From: Candidatus Poribacteria bacterium
Lineage (GTDB): Bacteria; Poribacteria; WGA-4E; B28-G17
Assembly: GCA_021162805.1 (NCBI GenBank)
Contig: JAGGXZ010000115.1
Location: forward strand, 1-53,806
Length of the DNA: 53,806 nucleotides
Reading direction: 5' to 3'
Part shown: positions 8,554 through 17,234 of the stretch, one piece after another
How positions within the stretch are numbered: the stretch's first letter is position 1
Layout: each line of letters starts with the position of its first letter
The notes under the pieces: generated by a model
Database searches by the model: none
Seen by the model: only the letters and a program-made list of their open reading frames with translations
What the model was told of the DNA's origin: nothing
Position numbers and translations under genes: made by a program

Positions 8554-9288
8554 TCAATCGAGAAACAGCACAACCAGAGCGATAATTGCCATGATCAGGA
8601 TCGCTCCCGCGGCCGAGAGGGTCCAGATGATGATCTTCCTCCTATGTTCGGGCGAGGTTTCCCTTCTCTCCCTCCTCCTGGGAGGAGGAACATCCCTATA
8701 GGTTGACTCTACCAACCTGATGAATTCGCCCATCATCTTATTCTGTTTCAGCCATCGGTAGAGGTTCGGATACTCGGTTTTGAGCAATATGGAGAATTCA
8801 TGCCTCTGCGCGCTGAAATCGGTAAACTCCCCCCAGCGTGACTCCTCGACCATGTAGTATGGCTCCGGTCCGACTCTTAGCTCGTATCCGTGATCCATAT
8901 AATGAACGATCTCGCCCACGCCTTCTCGGGATGCTATAACCATCTTTTCGACGGCCGCTGGCGCAGCTTTGGGGATATAGGTTTCCTCCGGTTCCGGCGA
9001 TCTGGTGAATCTCGATATCTCCTCCAATCTCCCTGACTCCTCCATCGCTCTTTCAAGGGCGTACTCGGAGATCGCCATCTCGACCCTGCTCACCACCTCA
9101 AGCGCCTCGATCTCCCTGATATCCGGAACGGTGACCAGATAATCCCCCCGTTGAGACATGATCAACTTGCATCTTATCCTTTCCCCGGCAAGGGCAGCTT
9201 TCATCAGCCTTGCCGTCCACTCATCCCTGGTGGTATAGACGACCATCCAATTCCAGCCGATATCGGCTCTGGTATCTCTCCCCTCCAT
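8554..9288 (-). CDS. Uncharacterised tail-anchored protein with DUF2007-like N-terminus
   Basis: A 244-residue protein with no assigned function. The first about 70 residues (VVYTTRDEWTARLMKAALAG and onward) resemble DUF2007-type domains, where a short beta-alpha unit precedes a ligand-binding ridge; this is a pattern judgement. The middle is hydrophilic. Near the C-terminus a basic stretch (PPPRRRERRE) precedes one membrane segment, IIIWTLSAAGAILIMAIIAL, leaving a three-residue tail, so the protein is probably a tail-anchored inner-membrane protein facing the cytoplasm. It stands between a relic and an intergenic stem-loop. Confidence 0.65.
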   Translation of the reverse strand: MEGRDTRADIGWNWMVVYTTRDEWTARLMKAALAGERIRCKLIMSQRGDYLVTVPDIREIEALEVVSRVEMAISEYALERAMEESGRLEEISRFTRSPEPEETYIPKAAPAAVEKMVIASREGVGEIVHYMDHGYELRVGPEPYYMVEESRWGEFTDFSAQRHEFSILLKTEYPNLYRWLKQNKMMGEFIRLVESTYRDVPPPRRRERRETSPEHRRKIIIWTLSAAGAILIMAIIALVVLFLD

Positions 9289-9409
9289 AGCTTAACAGCC
9301 TCATGTTCCCGATTTTTAACGGGAGAAATTCTACCACACATCCCTCCCTTTGTCAAAGTCAAAGGACAAGGAGGTTTTCAACGCTTTTCGCCAGCGCTGT
9401 AATTGTAGC

Positions 9410-9464
9410 GAGTAGCGAGTGGCGAGCAGCGAATAGGGGAGAATCACCATTCGCTACTCGCCAT
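9410..9464. repeat. Imperfect stem-loop repeat
   Basis: Arms GTGGCGAGCAGCGAAT (9419-9434) and ATTCGCTACTCGCCAT (9449-9464) pair with few mismatches; the left arm is preceded by a near-direct copy (AGCGAGTAGCGAGT). The rest of 9289-9578 contains no recognisable gene. It could be a REP-like element or transcription terminator. Confidence 0.55.
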
Positions 9465-9578
9465 TCGCCGTTCCTCCTTGTGCCTGCCGGATTCAGGGGC
9501 ATGCGTAGGGAAACGCCCTTACCATGCCTGATTATGCCAAATCATTGAAAAGCCCTTGGCAAGGGAAAAAAGAAACTG

Positions 9579-9911
9579 TTGGGCATGAAGTTGAACTTCA
9601 CCAACCTCATAGCCTTCCCGCTCATAATCGGCATAGGCATAGACGACGGCGTTCATCTGATACATCGATATCGAATGGAAGGATGGCAGAGGATCGGGAC
9701 GGTCTTTGCCAACACCGGCAAGGCGATCCTTCTCACATCTCTGACCACGATGATCGGATTCGGCTCCTTGATGTTTATGACTCACAGGGGCATGGCGAGC
9801 ATGGGAACGGTTCTGGTCATCGGCATCGGCTCATGTCTCATAACGACGGTGTTGATCCTATCACCGGCCTTTAGGGTGACCAGATTCTCCGGATCTAAGA
9901 GCCCTCAATGA
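9579..9911 (+). pseudogene. C-terminal relic of an MMPL/RND transporter
   Basis: About 110 residues corresponding to the last three or four membrane helices of an MMPL/RND-type exporter. IGIGIDDGVHLIHRYR is the conserved aspartate-rich helix of the second half, followed by LTSLTTMIGFGSLM and a final helix. HpnN-like hopanoid exporters carry very similar stretches. The preceding 600-700 residues of the transporter are absent and no start codon with a Shine-Dalgarno is visible (the frame opens at a TTG). It is best read as the surviving end of a deleted gene. The stop is three bases from the convergent permease stop. Confidence 0.7.
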
Positions 9912-9914
9912 CCG

Positions 9915-11138
9915 TCATCCCTTCGTCTCCGCCTTCACCATCCTGATCCCCGTTCTTACTCCGGCCCTTATAACGCAGACGGAGGGAATGGCCAGCAGCA
10001 TACCCACGGGCCCGATGAGGTCGCTCCCGATGAAAACGGCCACGAGGATTAAAACCGGGTTCAGGTTGAGCGTTCTGCCCATCAATTTCGGAGATATGAA
10101 GTTCCCCTCTGTGAACTGGACGACGAAAAACCATCCGATGACCGCCACGAGGAAATACCATCTGTATCCCGGCGATGAGAGGCAGATCAGCACCCCCGGT
10201 ATAGCCCCCAAGATCGCCCCGATATATGGGATCATGTTGGCTATGCCGGCTATTATCCCAACCAAAAGGGCGTAGTTCCTGAGATCGGTCGGACCCAGGA
10301 GCCCTATTATGAAAAGCCCGAAGCTTGTCAACAGCGCCACCAGCGAGGAAACGGCCAACTGTCCCCTGAGGAACTGCGAGAGGCTCTCATCGACATCCCT
10401 GAGAAAATCCTTGATCATCCCACTTCTGGGGCTTCTATCCACTACCCTGGCGGCGAAACCCTTCAACGCCTTGATCTCGCTCAGCATGTAGAACGTTATG
10501 ACGGGAACGACGATAAACCCCAGGATGCTCAGCAATGCGCTTGCGACGTTGCTGAAAAGCTTGAAGGTGTAACCGCCGATCGAGCTTGCGATCTGTGGAA
10601 CCCTCGATTTGAAGTCCGTCATCACGGCGTCCAGTATCTGCCTCATCGGGCTTTCATCCGCACCTCCACCCCGGCTCAGATAGGGAACGACCTTGCTGGT
10701 GTAAAAATCGTAGATCAGGTTGGTCAATCCTATCATCTGTTTGACGGCGGGGAAGGCTATGAAGAAAGCCATACCCAGAACGAATATCACCAAAGCCATC
10801 ATCACCAGCGCTATCCCCACGGAGCGCGGTATATACCGTTCAAGCTTGACCACAAGCGGATCGAACATATACGCCAGTCCCAACCCGACCAGAAAGGGTG
10901 AGAGCGTCCTGCCAAGCTTGTATATCCCCCACACGGCAAGCAGGACGGTCATAATTACTATCAGCCTTCCGCCTATCCCGCTTGAACGGTAGGGCCATAG
11001 CAGATAGAGAACGCTCAGATAGAGGACAACGGGGTTAAATATGGCCTTAAGCGAAAAGCCATATGCGATCAGGGCCGAAACCACCACGCATATGGCTATC
11101 GCTAACGTCAATATATCCTTCGAATCCAGATCCCTCAT
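9915..11138 (-). CDS. AI-2E family transporter (PerM/YdiK/TqsA type)
   Basis: Polytopic inner-membrane protein of 407 residues. The usual AI-2E family plan is visible: N-terminal helices, the GLGLAYMFDPLVVKLER signature after helix 4, a long soluble stretch with helical FYTSKVVPYLSRGG, and a C-terminal set of helices with the PYIGAILGAIPGVLICL region and the ENFISPKLMGRTLNLNP-like motif (here GNFISPKLMGRTLNLNP). Family members export various small molecules or ions; a quorum-signal role cannot be assumed. ATG at 11138 overlaps the upstream Uma2 stop by four bases, so it ends a long minus-strand operon. Confidence 0.9.
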   Translation of the reverse strand: MRDLDSKDILTLAIAICVVVSALIAYGFSLKAIFNPVVLYLSVLYLLWPYRSSGIGGRLIVIMTVLLAVWGIYKLGRTLSPFLVGLGLAYMFDPLVVKLERYIPRSVGIALVMMALVIFVLGMAFFIAFPAVKQMIGLTNLIYDFYTSKVVPYLSRGGGADESPMRQILDAVMTDFKSRVPQIASSIGGYTFKLFSNVASALLSILGFIVVPVITFYMLSEIKALKGFAARVVDRSPRSGMIKDFLRDVDESLSQFLRGQLAVSSLVALLTSFGLFIIGLLGPTDLRNYALLVGIIAGIANMIPYIGAILGAIPGVLICLSSPGYRWYFLVAVIGWFFVVQFTEGNFISPKLMGRTLNLNPVLILVAVFIGSDLIGPVGMLLAIPSVCVIRAGVRTGIRMVKAETKG

Positions 11139-11710
11139 CGATCGGCGAAAACCTCATCTATATCGAATTTCAAACCGGACAGCAGGGGGGAGGTGAGGGT
11201 TTCGCCTACGCCGAACCTCCCATGTTCGACGAACTTACCCCTCACGAGCCTCAGGACCTGAATCTCCCTCCTCTCAGGTGAAACGAACCATAGCTCTTTG
11301 ACGCCGTATCTCTCATAAAGCCCTCTCTTGAGAACCCTGTCTATCTTCTCCGTGCCGGGCGAGAGGATCTCCACCACGAGATCGGGCGGTCCAGAGATGT
11401 ATCTCTCGCCGATGATATGGGCTCTTTGGGATGAGATGAACAAGATATCCGGCTGGACGATGTTCTCCTCAGAGAGAACCACGTCACAGGGGGCGATGAA
11501 CACCTCGCCTAATCCTTTCTCATTTACAAATGCGCTTAACCTGATAGCCATCTGCAGGGCTATCCTCTGATGATTTGGAGTGGGAGCAGGGACCATGAAA
11601 ACCTCCCCGTCGATGATCTGATACACCTTGCCGTCATCCGGCAGCTTGAGATAATCCTCATAGGTGAACTTCAATCTCTCCTGCAAGATAACAGGCTGAA
11701 TTCCACTCAC
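11135..11710 (-). CDS. Uma2 family protein (DUF820, PD-(D/E)XK nuclease fold), copy 1
   Basis: A 191-residue Uma2-family protein, a group that expands greatly in cyanobacteria and some environmental phyla; cellular role unknown. The family body starts at EYDYLKLPDDGKVYQI-like text (YEDYLKLPDDGKVYQIIDGE) and holds the nuclease-fold motifs QPDILFISSQR and VVEILSPGTEKIDRVLKR with the following ERYGVKELWFVSPE. The D, E and K residues expected of the fold are present. The gene is a tandem paralogue of the next one upstream, nearly identical over the first 35 and last 115 codons. Confidence 0.88.
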   Translation of the reverse strand: MSGIQPVILQERLKFTYEDYLKLPDDGKVYQIIDGEVFMVPAPTPNHQRIALQMAIRLSAFVNEKGLGEVFIAPCDVVLSEENIVQPDILFISSQRAHIIGERYISGPPDLVVEILSPGTEKIDRVLKRGLYERYGVKELWFVSPERREIQVLRLVRGKFVEHGRFGVGETLTSPLLSGLKFDIDEVFADR

Positions 11711-11754
11711 TTTAAATCACCTCGCCTCCTATCTCCTTCGGACATCTCCGACGC

Positions 11755-12324
11755 TTAGATGAGAACCTCATCTATATCGAATTTCAAACCGGACAGCAGG
11801 GGGGAGGTGAGGGTTTCGCCTACGCCGAACCTCCCATGTTCGACGAATTTACCCCTCACGAGTCTCAAGACCTGAATCTCCCTCCTCTCAGGTGAAACAA
11901 ACCATAGCTCTTTGACGCCGTATCGCTCATAGAGTCCTCTCTTGAGAACCCTATCTATCTTCTCCGTGCCGGGCGAGAGGATCTCCACCACGAGATCGGG
12001 CGGGCCGGAGATGTATCTCTCGCCGATGATATGGGCTCTTTGGGATGAGACGAACAGGATATCCGGCTGGACGACGTTCTCCTCCGAAAGCACCACATCG
12101 CAGGGGGCAAATATCACCTCTCCGAGTTCTCTGAGGCGTATAAAGTTTGAGAGCACAGACCATATCCTTCCGCATATCACCTGATGTTTGGGGGTGGGAG
12201 CAGGGGCCATGAAAACCTCCCCGTCGATGATCTGATACACCTTGCCGTCATCCGGCAGCTTGAGATAATCCTCATAGGTGAACTTCAATCTCTCTTGTGA
12301 AACCGCAGCTTGAACGTCGATCAC
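11755..12324 (-). CDS. Uma2 family protein (DUF820), copy 2
   Basis: Tandem paralogue of the gene at 11135-11710, 189 residues, with the same motifs (QPDILFVSSQR, VVEILSPGTEKIDR). The two copies diverge mainly around codons 45-75 (here KHQVICGRIWSVLSNFIRLR versus NHQRIALQMAIRLSAFV in copy 1) and at their first nine residues. It starts 11 bases after the aspS stop and precedes copy 1 by 44 bases, so it is probably co-transcribed with aspS. Non-uniform divergence suggests gene conversion between the copies. Confidence 0.88.
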   Translation of the reverse strand: MIDVQAAVSQERLKFTYEDYLKLPDDGKVYQIIDGEVFMAPAPTPKHQVICGRIWSVLSNFIRLRELGEVIFAPCDVVLSEENVVQPDILFVSSQRAHIIGERYISGPPDLVVEILSPGTEKIDRVLKRGLYERYGVKELWFVSPERREIQVLRLVRGKFVEHGRFGVGETLTSPLLSGLKFDIDEVLI

Positions 12325-12335
12325 CTCATATCACC

Positions 12336-14120
12336 TCACACCTCTTCCTCCTGGATATCCTCGACGCTTATACGGAGCTCCTCGAGCTGCTGTGGCGTCA
12401 CTTTCGACGGAGCGCCCGTCACTAGACATATCCCACGTTGAGTCTTTGGGAACGGGATGACGTCGCGTAGGGATTCCCCTCCGGCCATCATCATCACCAA
12501 TCTGTCAAACCCCAGGGCGATTCCCGCGTGAGGTGGGGCGCCGTATTTGAGGGCCTCGAGGAAAAAGCCGAATCGCACCTCGATGTCCTCCTCGCCAAGC
12601 TGGAGGATCTCGAAGATCTTGCGCTGCAGATTCATATCGTGAATCCTCACGCTGCCGCTTGCGACCTCAGTGCCGTTGACGACGAGGTCATAAGACTGAG
12701 ATCTGACCCTGCCTGGATCCTCACCCAGCAGATCCAGATCCTCGTAGTTCGGCGCCGTGAAGGGATGATGTTCCGAATCCCATCTGTTCTCCTCCTCGTT
12801 CCACTGAAAGAGCGGGAAGTCGGTCACCCAGAGGAAGCTAAACTGGCCTTCATCTATCAGCCCCAACTGATTCCCCAGCCTCAGCCTCAGATTGCCGAGG
12901 GCATCGGCGACGATCTTGGGCCTGTCGGCCACGAAGAAAAGCATATCTCCGGCCTGTCCCCTCATCCGCTCCACGAGAGCGCTGAGGCAGCCCTCGGGGA
13001 AGAACTTCCTGATCGGCGAGTCTATCCCGTCCGGCGTCACCCTCATCCATGCTAGCCCTTTGGCCTTGTAGATCTTTACGAACTTAGTAAGCTCATCTAT
13101 CTGGCTTCTGGAGAGCCCCGCACAGCCCGGGGCAACCAATCCCTTCACCTGTCCGCCACCCTTCAGAACCTCGGTGAAGACCCTGAATTCGCTTTCACTC
13201 ACGATGTCCGAGACGTCCACCAGCTCCATGCCGAATCGGGTGTCGGGCTTGTCCGACCCGTATCGGCTCATAACCTCCTGATAGGTGTATCTCGGGAAGG
13301 GGATCTCCAGATCGATCCCGGCCGCCTCCTTGAACATCCTTTTAACCAATCCCTCGGTGACGGCGAACACGTCATCCTGATCGGCGAAGGAGAGCTCGAT
13401 GTCTATCTGCGTGAACTCAGGCTGTCTGTCGGCGCGGAGGTCCTCGTCACGATAACATTTGACTATCTGGAAGTATTTGTCTATTCCGGCGATCATGAGC
13501 ATCTGTTTGAAAAGCTGAGGCGACTGGGGCATGGCGTAGAACTTGCCCGGATGAAGACGACTGGGGATCAGGAAATCACGGGCGCCCTCGGGAGTGCTTT
13601 TGGTCAGGACGGGCGTCTCCACCTCCAGGAACCCCTGCTCGTCCATGTACTTCCGGACTGAGAGCGCGGCCTTGTGTCGGATGAGGAGGTTGCGGAACAT
13701 CCTTGGCCTTCGCAGGTCCAGATATCGATATTTGAGCTTTATCTCCTCGGCCACGTTCAGGTTGTCCTCTATCATGAAGGGCGGGGTTTCAGAGGTATTC
13801 AATATCTGCAGCTCATATCCCGCCACCTCGACCTCGCCGGTGGGGATGTTGGGGTTGATCGTGTCCTCGGGCCGTCTGCGCAGCTTTCCCGTGACGCATA
13901 TGACGTATTCGTTCCTGAGCCTGTGGGCGAGCTGATGTGCCTCAGGATCTATATCCTGACTGAAGACGACCTGTATCAGGCCGGTTCTATCTCGGAGATC
14001 TATGAATATCAGTCCGCCGTGATCCCTCCTCCGCTGCACCCATCCCATGAGGACGACCTCACTTCCGACGTCCTTCATCCTTAACTCGCCGCAGTAATGG
14101 GTTCTCTTTCTCTTCAACAT
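12336..14120 (-). CDS. aspS: Aspartyl-tRNA synthetase
   Basis: Charges tRNA(Asp), class II synthetase of the long bacterial type (594 residues). Start chosen at ATG 14120 with GGAGG five bases upstream; the TTG at 14132 overlaps that site. Order: OB-fold anticodon domain (about 10-110, VLMGWVQRRRDHGGLIF), catalytic core with YRDEDLRADRQPEFTQID (motif 2), the bacterial insertion domain (about 285-420), and motif 3 GIALGFDRLVMM. Whether it also charges tRNA(Asn) depends on a GatCAB system not visible here. It lies between hisS and the Uma2 pair in one minus-strand operon. Confidence 0.97.
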   Translation of the reverse strand: MLKRKRTHYCGELRMKDVGSEVVLMGWVQRRRDHGGLIFIDLRDRTGLIQVVFSQDIDPEAHQLAHRLRNEYVICVTGKLRRRPEDTINPNIPTGEVEVAGYELQILNTSETPPFMIEDNLNVAEEIKLKYRYLDLRRPRMFRNLLIRHKAALSVRKYMDEQGFLEVETPVLTKSTPEGARDFLIPSRLHPGKFYAMPQSPQLFKQMLMIAGIDKYFQIVKCYRDEDLRADRQPEFTQIDIELSFADQDDVFAVTEGLVKRMFKEAAGIDLEIPFPRYTYQEVMSRYGSDKPDTRFGMELVDVSDIVSESEFRVFTEVLKGGGQVKGLVAPGCAGLSRSQIDELTKFVKIYKAKGLAWMRVTPDGIDSPIRKFFPEGCLSALVERMRGQAGDMLFFVADRPKIVADALGNLRLRLGNQLGLIDEGQFSFLWVTDFPLFQWNEEENRWDSEHHPFTAPNYEDLDLLGEDPGRVRSQSYDLVVNGTEVASGSVRIHDMNLQRKIFEILQLGEEDIEVRFGFFLEALKYGAPPHAGIALGFDRLVMMMAGGESLRDVIPFPKTQRGICLVTGAPSKVTPQQLEELRISVEDIQEEEV

Positions 14121-14212
14121 ATCGACCTCCAAAGCAGAGAGTTAAATTAACTCGTAGGATTTGTAGATTTTGACGCCCTATCCCCTCGCGAACTCCTCCA
14201 CCCTTGGATGAA

Positions 14213-15475
14213 CTACATGCTACACCGCCCCTCTAAAACCCTCGCCACCTGGTCGAAGGGGACATCGGTTTGCTCACCCGTCTCCATATTTCTAAGGGCC
14301 ACCTTTCCTTCCTTCATCTCCTCGCCGCCGACTATGGCGACGAACCTCGCCTTAAGCTTATCGGCCGTTTTCATCTGCGCCCTGAGGCTTCGGCCCCGAA
14401 ACTCCATCTCGACCGAGAGCCCTTCGCTTCTGAGTTTATCCGTCAGCCTCAGCGCATCCCCGAAAGCTTCATCTATGACGGCCACGAAACAGTCGATTCC
14501 CTCGGCGATTGGGAACCTAAACCCCTGGGCGTCGAGCGAGGCGATAATCCTATCCAGTCCGGCGGCGAATCCCAATGCGGGTGTGGGCTTGCCGCCCATC
14601 TGCTCCACCAGATAGTCATATCTACCACCGCCTACGACGGCGTTTTGCGCCCCCAACCCTTCGGCGGTGATCTCAAAGACCGTCCTGGTGTAGTAATCCA
14701 GCCCTCGCACGATCCTAGGATTCACACTGTACGGGACATCAAGCTCCTCGAGATACCTTTTAAGCCCATCGAAATGCGATCTGCATTCATCGCAGAGATA
14801 ATCCAGAATGACAGGCGCCTCCTTTGTAGCGATCCTGCACCTTTCCTCCTTACAATCCAATATCCTCAGCGGATTTCGATCAAGCCGATCCGCGCATTTC
14901 CCACATAGCCTATCGATATGTCTTCTCCCGAACTCCCTGAGATGCTCGACATATCTCGGCCTACATCTGTTACAGCCGATGCTATTGATATCGAGGGAGA
15001 GCCCCTTAAGGCCGACCTCCTTCATGAGCTGGTATGCCAGCTGGGTCACCTCGGCATCGATTGCGGGGTTATCGGATCCGAACGCCTCGACACCTATCTG
15101 CCAGAACTCCCTATATCTGCCGGCCTGGGGCCTATCGTATCGAAACATCTGTCCGATGTATGCCAGCTTCAGCACGGGCAGGGAGCTGAGAAGACCGTTT
15201 TCCAGACATGCCCTCACTATCGCCGGCGTTCCCTCCGGCCGAAGCGTGATGCTCCTTCCACCCTTATCGGTGAAGGTGTACATCTCCTTTTCGACGATAT
15301 CCGTCGTCTCGCCCGTCCCCTTTATGAAAAGCTCAGTGTGTTCGAAGGTCGGCGTGCGTATCTCCCTATAGCCGTATCTCCTGAAGATATCCCTGGCGAC
15401 CTCCTCGACGTATCGCCATTTCGCCATCTCACCCGGAGTGATATCCCTTGTCCCTCTTACCGCCTTTACCCTCAT
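14213..15475 (-). CDS. hisS: Histidyl-tRNA synthetase
   Basis: Class II synthetase charging tRNA(His), 420 residues, usual length. Visible: RGTRDITPGE near the start, TLRPEGTPAIVRA (motif 2 region), a Cys-rich insertion CNRCRPRY...LCGKCADR...DCKEERC, the histidine-specific RGLDYYTRTVFE, GGGRYDYL and motif 3 ALGFAAGLDRI. The ATG at 15475 overlaps the ammA stop by four bases. aspS follows after about 90 bases, a pairing that is common in bacteria. Confidence 0.97.
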   Translation of the reverse strand: MRVKAVRGTRDITPGEMAKWRYVEEVARDIFRRYGYREIRTPTFEHTELFIKGTGETTDIVEKEMYTFTDKGGRSITLRPEGTPAIVRACLENGLLSSLPVLKLAYIGQMFRYDRPQAGRYREFWQIGVEAFGSDNPAIDAEVTQLAYQLMKEVGLKGLSLDINSIGCNRCRPRYVEHLREFGRRHIDRLCGKCADRLDRNPLRILDCKEERCRIATKEAPVILDYLCDECRSHFDGLKRYLEELDVPYSVNPRIVRGLDYYTRTVFEITAEGLGAQNAVVGGGRYDYLVEQMGGKPTPALGFAAGLDRIIASLDAQGFRFPIAEGIDCFVAVIDEAFGDALRLTDKLRSEGLSVEMEFRGRSLRAQMKTADKLKARFVAIVGGEEMKEGKVALRNMETGEQTDVPFDQVARVLEGRCSM

Positions 15476-16080
15476 TTCAGTCCCTTCTCCTTTTCACTGA
15501 AGACCTGAGCGCTGAAGATATAGATCTCCGTCATCGGATCCTTCCACGCATCCGGTGGAAGCCATGCCTTTTGACAGGTATTCGCCAGGAACTGTTCCCT
15601 GTCCCATTCATACTCCACCGCCACCTGTGGCAGAAGCAATCCCGAGTTGATTCCCCTCTTGATGTAAATCCCGTGAGTACCGACCTTGATCTCGTCGATG
15701 CCCCTTATCCGTCTGAGCGGCGTAAGGGCTGAGATCTCTATCTCGATCTCCTCCATCTCCTCTAATCTAACGGGGGGAAACCTAGGATCGTCCACAGCGG
15801 CGGCGACGGCGACCTCCTGGACGGTCTGATAGAGGGGCTTGATTGGGAAGACATATCCTATGCACCCCCTGAGCCTTCCGTCCTTGTGTAGCGTCACGAA
15901 GGCCCCGCGTCTCTCCCGAAGCTTGGGGTCCGTTATCTCATATTGAGGCATGGATTTGCCCGAGAGGTGGCTTTCTATCGAGGATCTTGCGATCCTAAGA
16001 AGCAGTATCTGCGACTCCTCGCTCAGAAGCTCCTCCACCTCGGGTGTAACCTTTTTTTGCAAATCCTCCAATGTCTTCAC
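15472..16080 (-). CDS. amrA: AmmeMemoRadiSam system protein A (AMMECR1 domain)
   Basis: AMMECR1-family protein. Key motifs are GRLRGCIGYVFPIKPLYQTV and AAVDDPRFPPVRLEEMEEI followed by IEISALTPLRRI. The biochemical role of the family is unresolved; the AmmeMemoRadiSam set normally also has a MEMO1-like protein B and a radical SAM enzyme. The start is uncertain: GTG 16080 is used here, five bases after the protein B stop, but a TTG at 16071 has a better spaced GGGGGTGA. The longer frame to 16158 would run into protein B. It overlaps hisS by four bases. Confidence 0.85.
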   Translation of the reverse strand: MKTLEDLQKKVTPEVEELLSEESQILLLRIARSSIESHLSGKSMPQYEITDPKLRERRGAFVTLHKDGRLRGCIGYVFPIKPLYQTVQEVAVAAAVDDPRFPPVRLEEMEEIEIEISALTPLRRIRGIDEIKVGTHGIYIKRGINSGLLLPQVAVEYEWDREQFLANTCQKAWLPPDAWKDPMTEIYIFSAQVFSEKEKGLK

Positions 16081-16084
16081 CCCC

Positions 16085-16939
16085 TTACCATATGGCGGCG
16101 GCCATATATCCGACCACCTGGCCTTTATCGCCGAAAGGCACGTCGCCCGAATTGGCATATTTAAGCACCTTCACCCTCTCTGCACCCAGGAGCTTGGCGG
16201 CTTCGAGCAGGACGTAAACCGGCCCGGCGCCGCACATCATCGTGTGTAGCTCCGGGACGCCTAGCCTCATATGCTCATCCATCCTGCGGCGCAGCTCCGC
16301 CGGATCAAACTTCGAAACCGCCTCGATCACGATCCTATCCGCTCTGACCGCCTCATCATATTCCGGGTAGTGTGAGAGATCCGTGCTCGCCACGATCAAA
16401 ACGTTCCTGCCTTTGAGACACTCTCCCAAAGTGCTGGCGAGCGAATGACAGGCCGCCTCGGAATAGTCCTGCATGAGTATGGGAACGAGCTTGAACTCAC
16501 CAAGGCTCTCCTGCAGAAACGGAAGTTGAACCTCGATACTATGTTCATATGCGTGTGCCTGCGGAAGGTGCTTTATCCCGTCGTTGAGGCTCATCAGCTC
16601 TGAGGCCAGTCCTTCGTCTATGGGGACGGCGCCGAGGGGGGTCTCGAAACTGCCCTTAGCCCACAGGGCGAACCCCCAAAACGGCATCCGATGGCTCGGC
16701 CCTATCACGACGACCGAGTCGTAGCTTTCGCCCTCCACCTGTTTGTAGGCATGTCCCGCCACATGTCCCGAATAGACGTAGCCGGCGTGTGGCGAGATGA
16801 GCCCGATTATCCGTCCATCGACATCGACCCTGGGGGCTTTGTCTATGAATTCCCTGACCATCCGACGCAGGGTCGATGGAGAATCGGGATAAAACGCGCC
16901 CGCCACGGCGGGCCTTCTGATATCAGACGAAAAAAGCAT
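16085..16939 (-). CDS. amrB: AmmeMemoRadiSam system protein B (MEMO1 family)
   Basis: MEMO1-like protein, 284 residues, related in fold to class III extradiol dioxygenases with a metal site. Characteristic motifs: RRPAVAGAFYPDSP at the start, LISPHAGYVYSGHVAGHAY, the AHAYEHSIEVQLPFLQ stretch, and STDLSHYPEYDEA near residue 190; the histidines of the family site are retained. ATG 16939 is preceded by GGGGAGGGGGG. First gene of the minus-strand operon to the permease. The radical SAM partner is not in this window. Confidence 0.88.
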   Translation of the reverse strand: MLFSSDIRRPAVAGAFYPDSPSTLRRMVREFIDKAPRVDVDGRIIGLISPHAGYVYSGHVAGHAYKQVEGESYDSVVVIGPSHRMPFWGFALWAKGSFETPLGAVPIDEGLASELMSLNDGIKHLPQAHAYEHSIEVQLPFLQESLGEFKLVPILMQDYSEAACHSLASTLGECLKGRNVLIVASTDLSHYPEYDEAVRADRIVIEAVSKFDPAELRRRMDEHMRLGVPELHTMMCGAGPVYVLLEAAKLLGAERVKVLKYANSGDVPFGDKGQVVGYMAAAIW

Positions 16940-17100
16940 CTCTTCCCCCCTCCCCGGTTTTATAGAGTCACGTGAAAGTCAGCCCTATACCTTCTCAACC
17001 AAAACCTCAACAGGCAAAAGCTTCCTCAAGGATAGCCAGGTAAATCCTTACGAACGGAAGTTCTGCGACATAGAAAGCTGCTAACGATGCACCTACTGCT

Positions 17101-17139
17101 GCGCAATGCCAAGCCCCCTTGTTGTGCTTGGCATTGCGC
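17101..17139. repeat. Perfect 14-bp inverted repeat abutting attC site A
   Basis: Arms GCGCAATGCCAAGC (17101-17114) and GCTTGGCATTGCGC (17126-17139) with an 11-base loop. The right arm overlaps the first two bases of the attC-like R box at 17138. Seen from the minus strand it follows the toxin gene and attC site and could terminate transcription, though no T-run follows, or it may be a remnant of another recombination site. No gene is visible in 16940-17100. Confidence 0.7.
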
Positions 17140-17214
17140 TTAACGTTTCGAGCGTATCTGAAGCCCTGCGAAGTAAGATTTGGGCGAAGCGGAGCCAGAT
17201 ACGCTCTGTTAGGC
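17138..17214 (-). other. attC-like recombination site A (integron cassette end)
   Basis: Seventy-seven bases bounded by GCTTAAC (17138-17144) and GTTAGGC (17208-17214), matching the R-box consensus RYYYAAC and GTTRRRY. Inside are perfect 11-base arms GAGCGTATCTG (17150-17160) and CAGATACGCTC (17196-17206), and inner GCCC/GGGC pairing. It lies 20 bases downstream of the toxin stop codon in the cassette reading direction. Structure and position are those of an integron attC site; mobility is an inference. Confidence 0.75.
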
Positions 17215-17234
17215 GAAGTCGGTCGGCGGTATTA

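Noticed and set aside
16940-17100. Small gene upstream of protein B
   Set aside because: No open frame with a ribosome site or family signature was seen.
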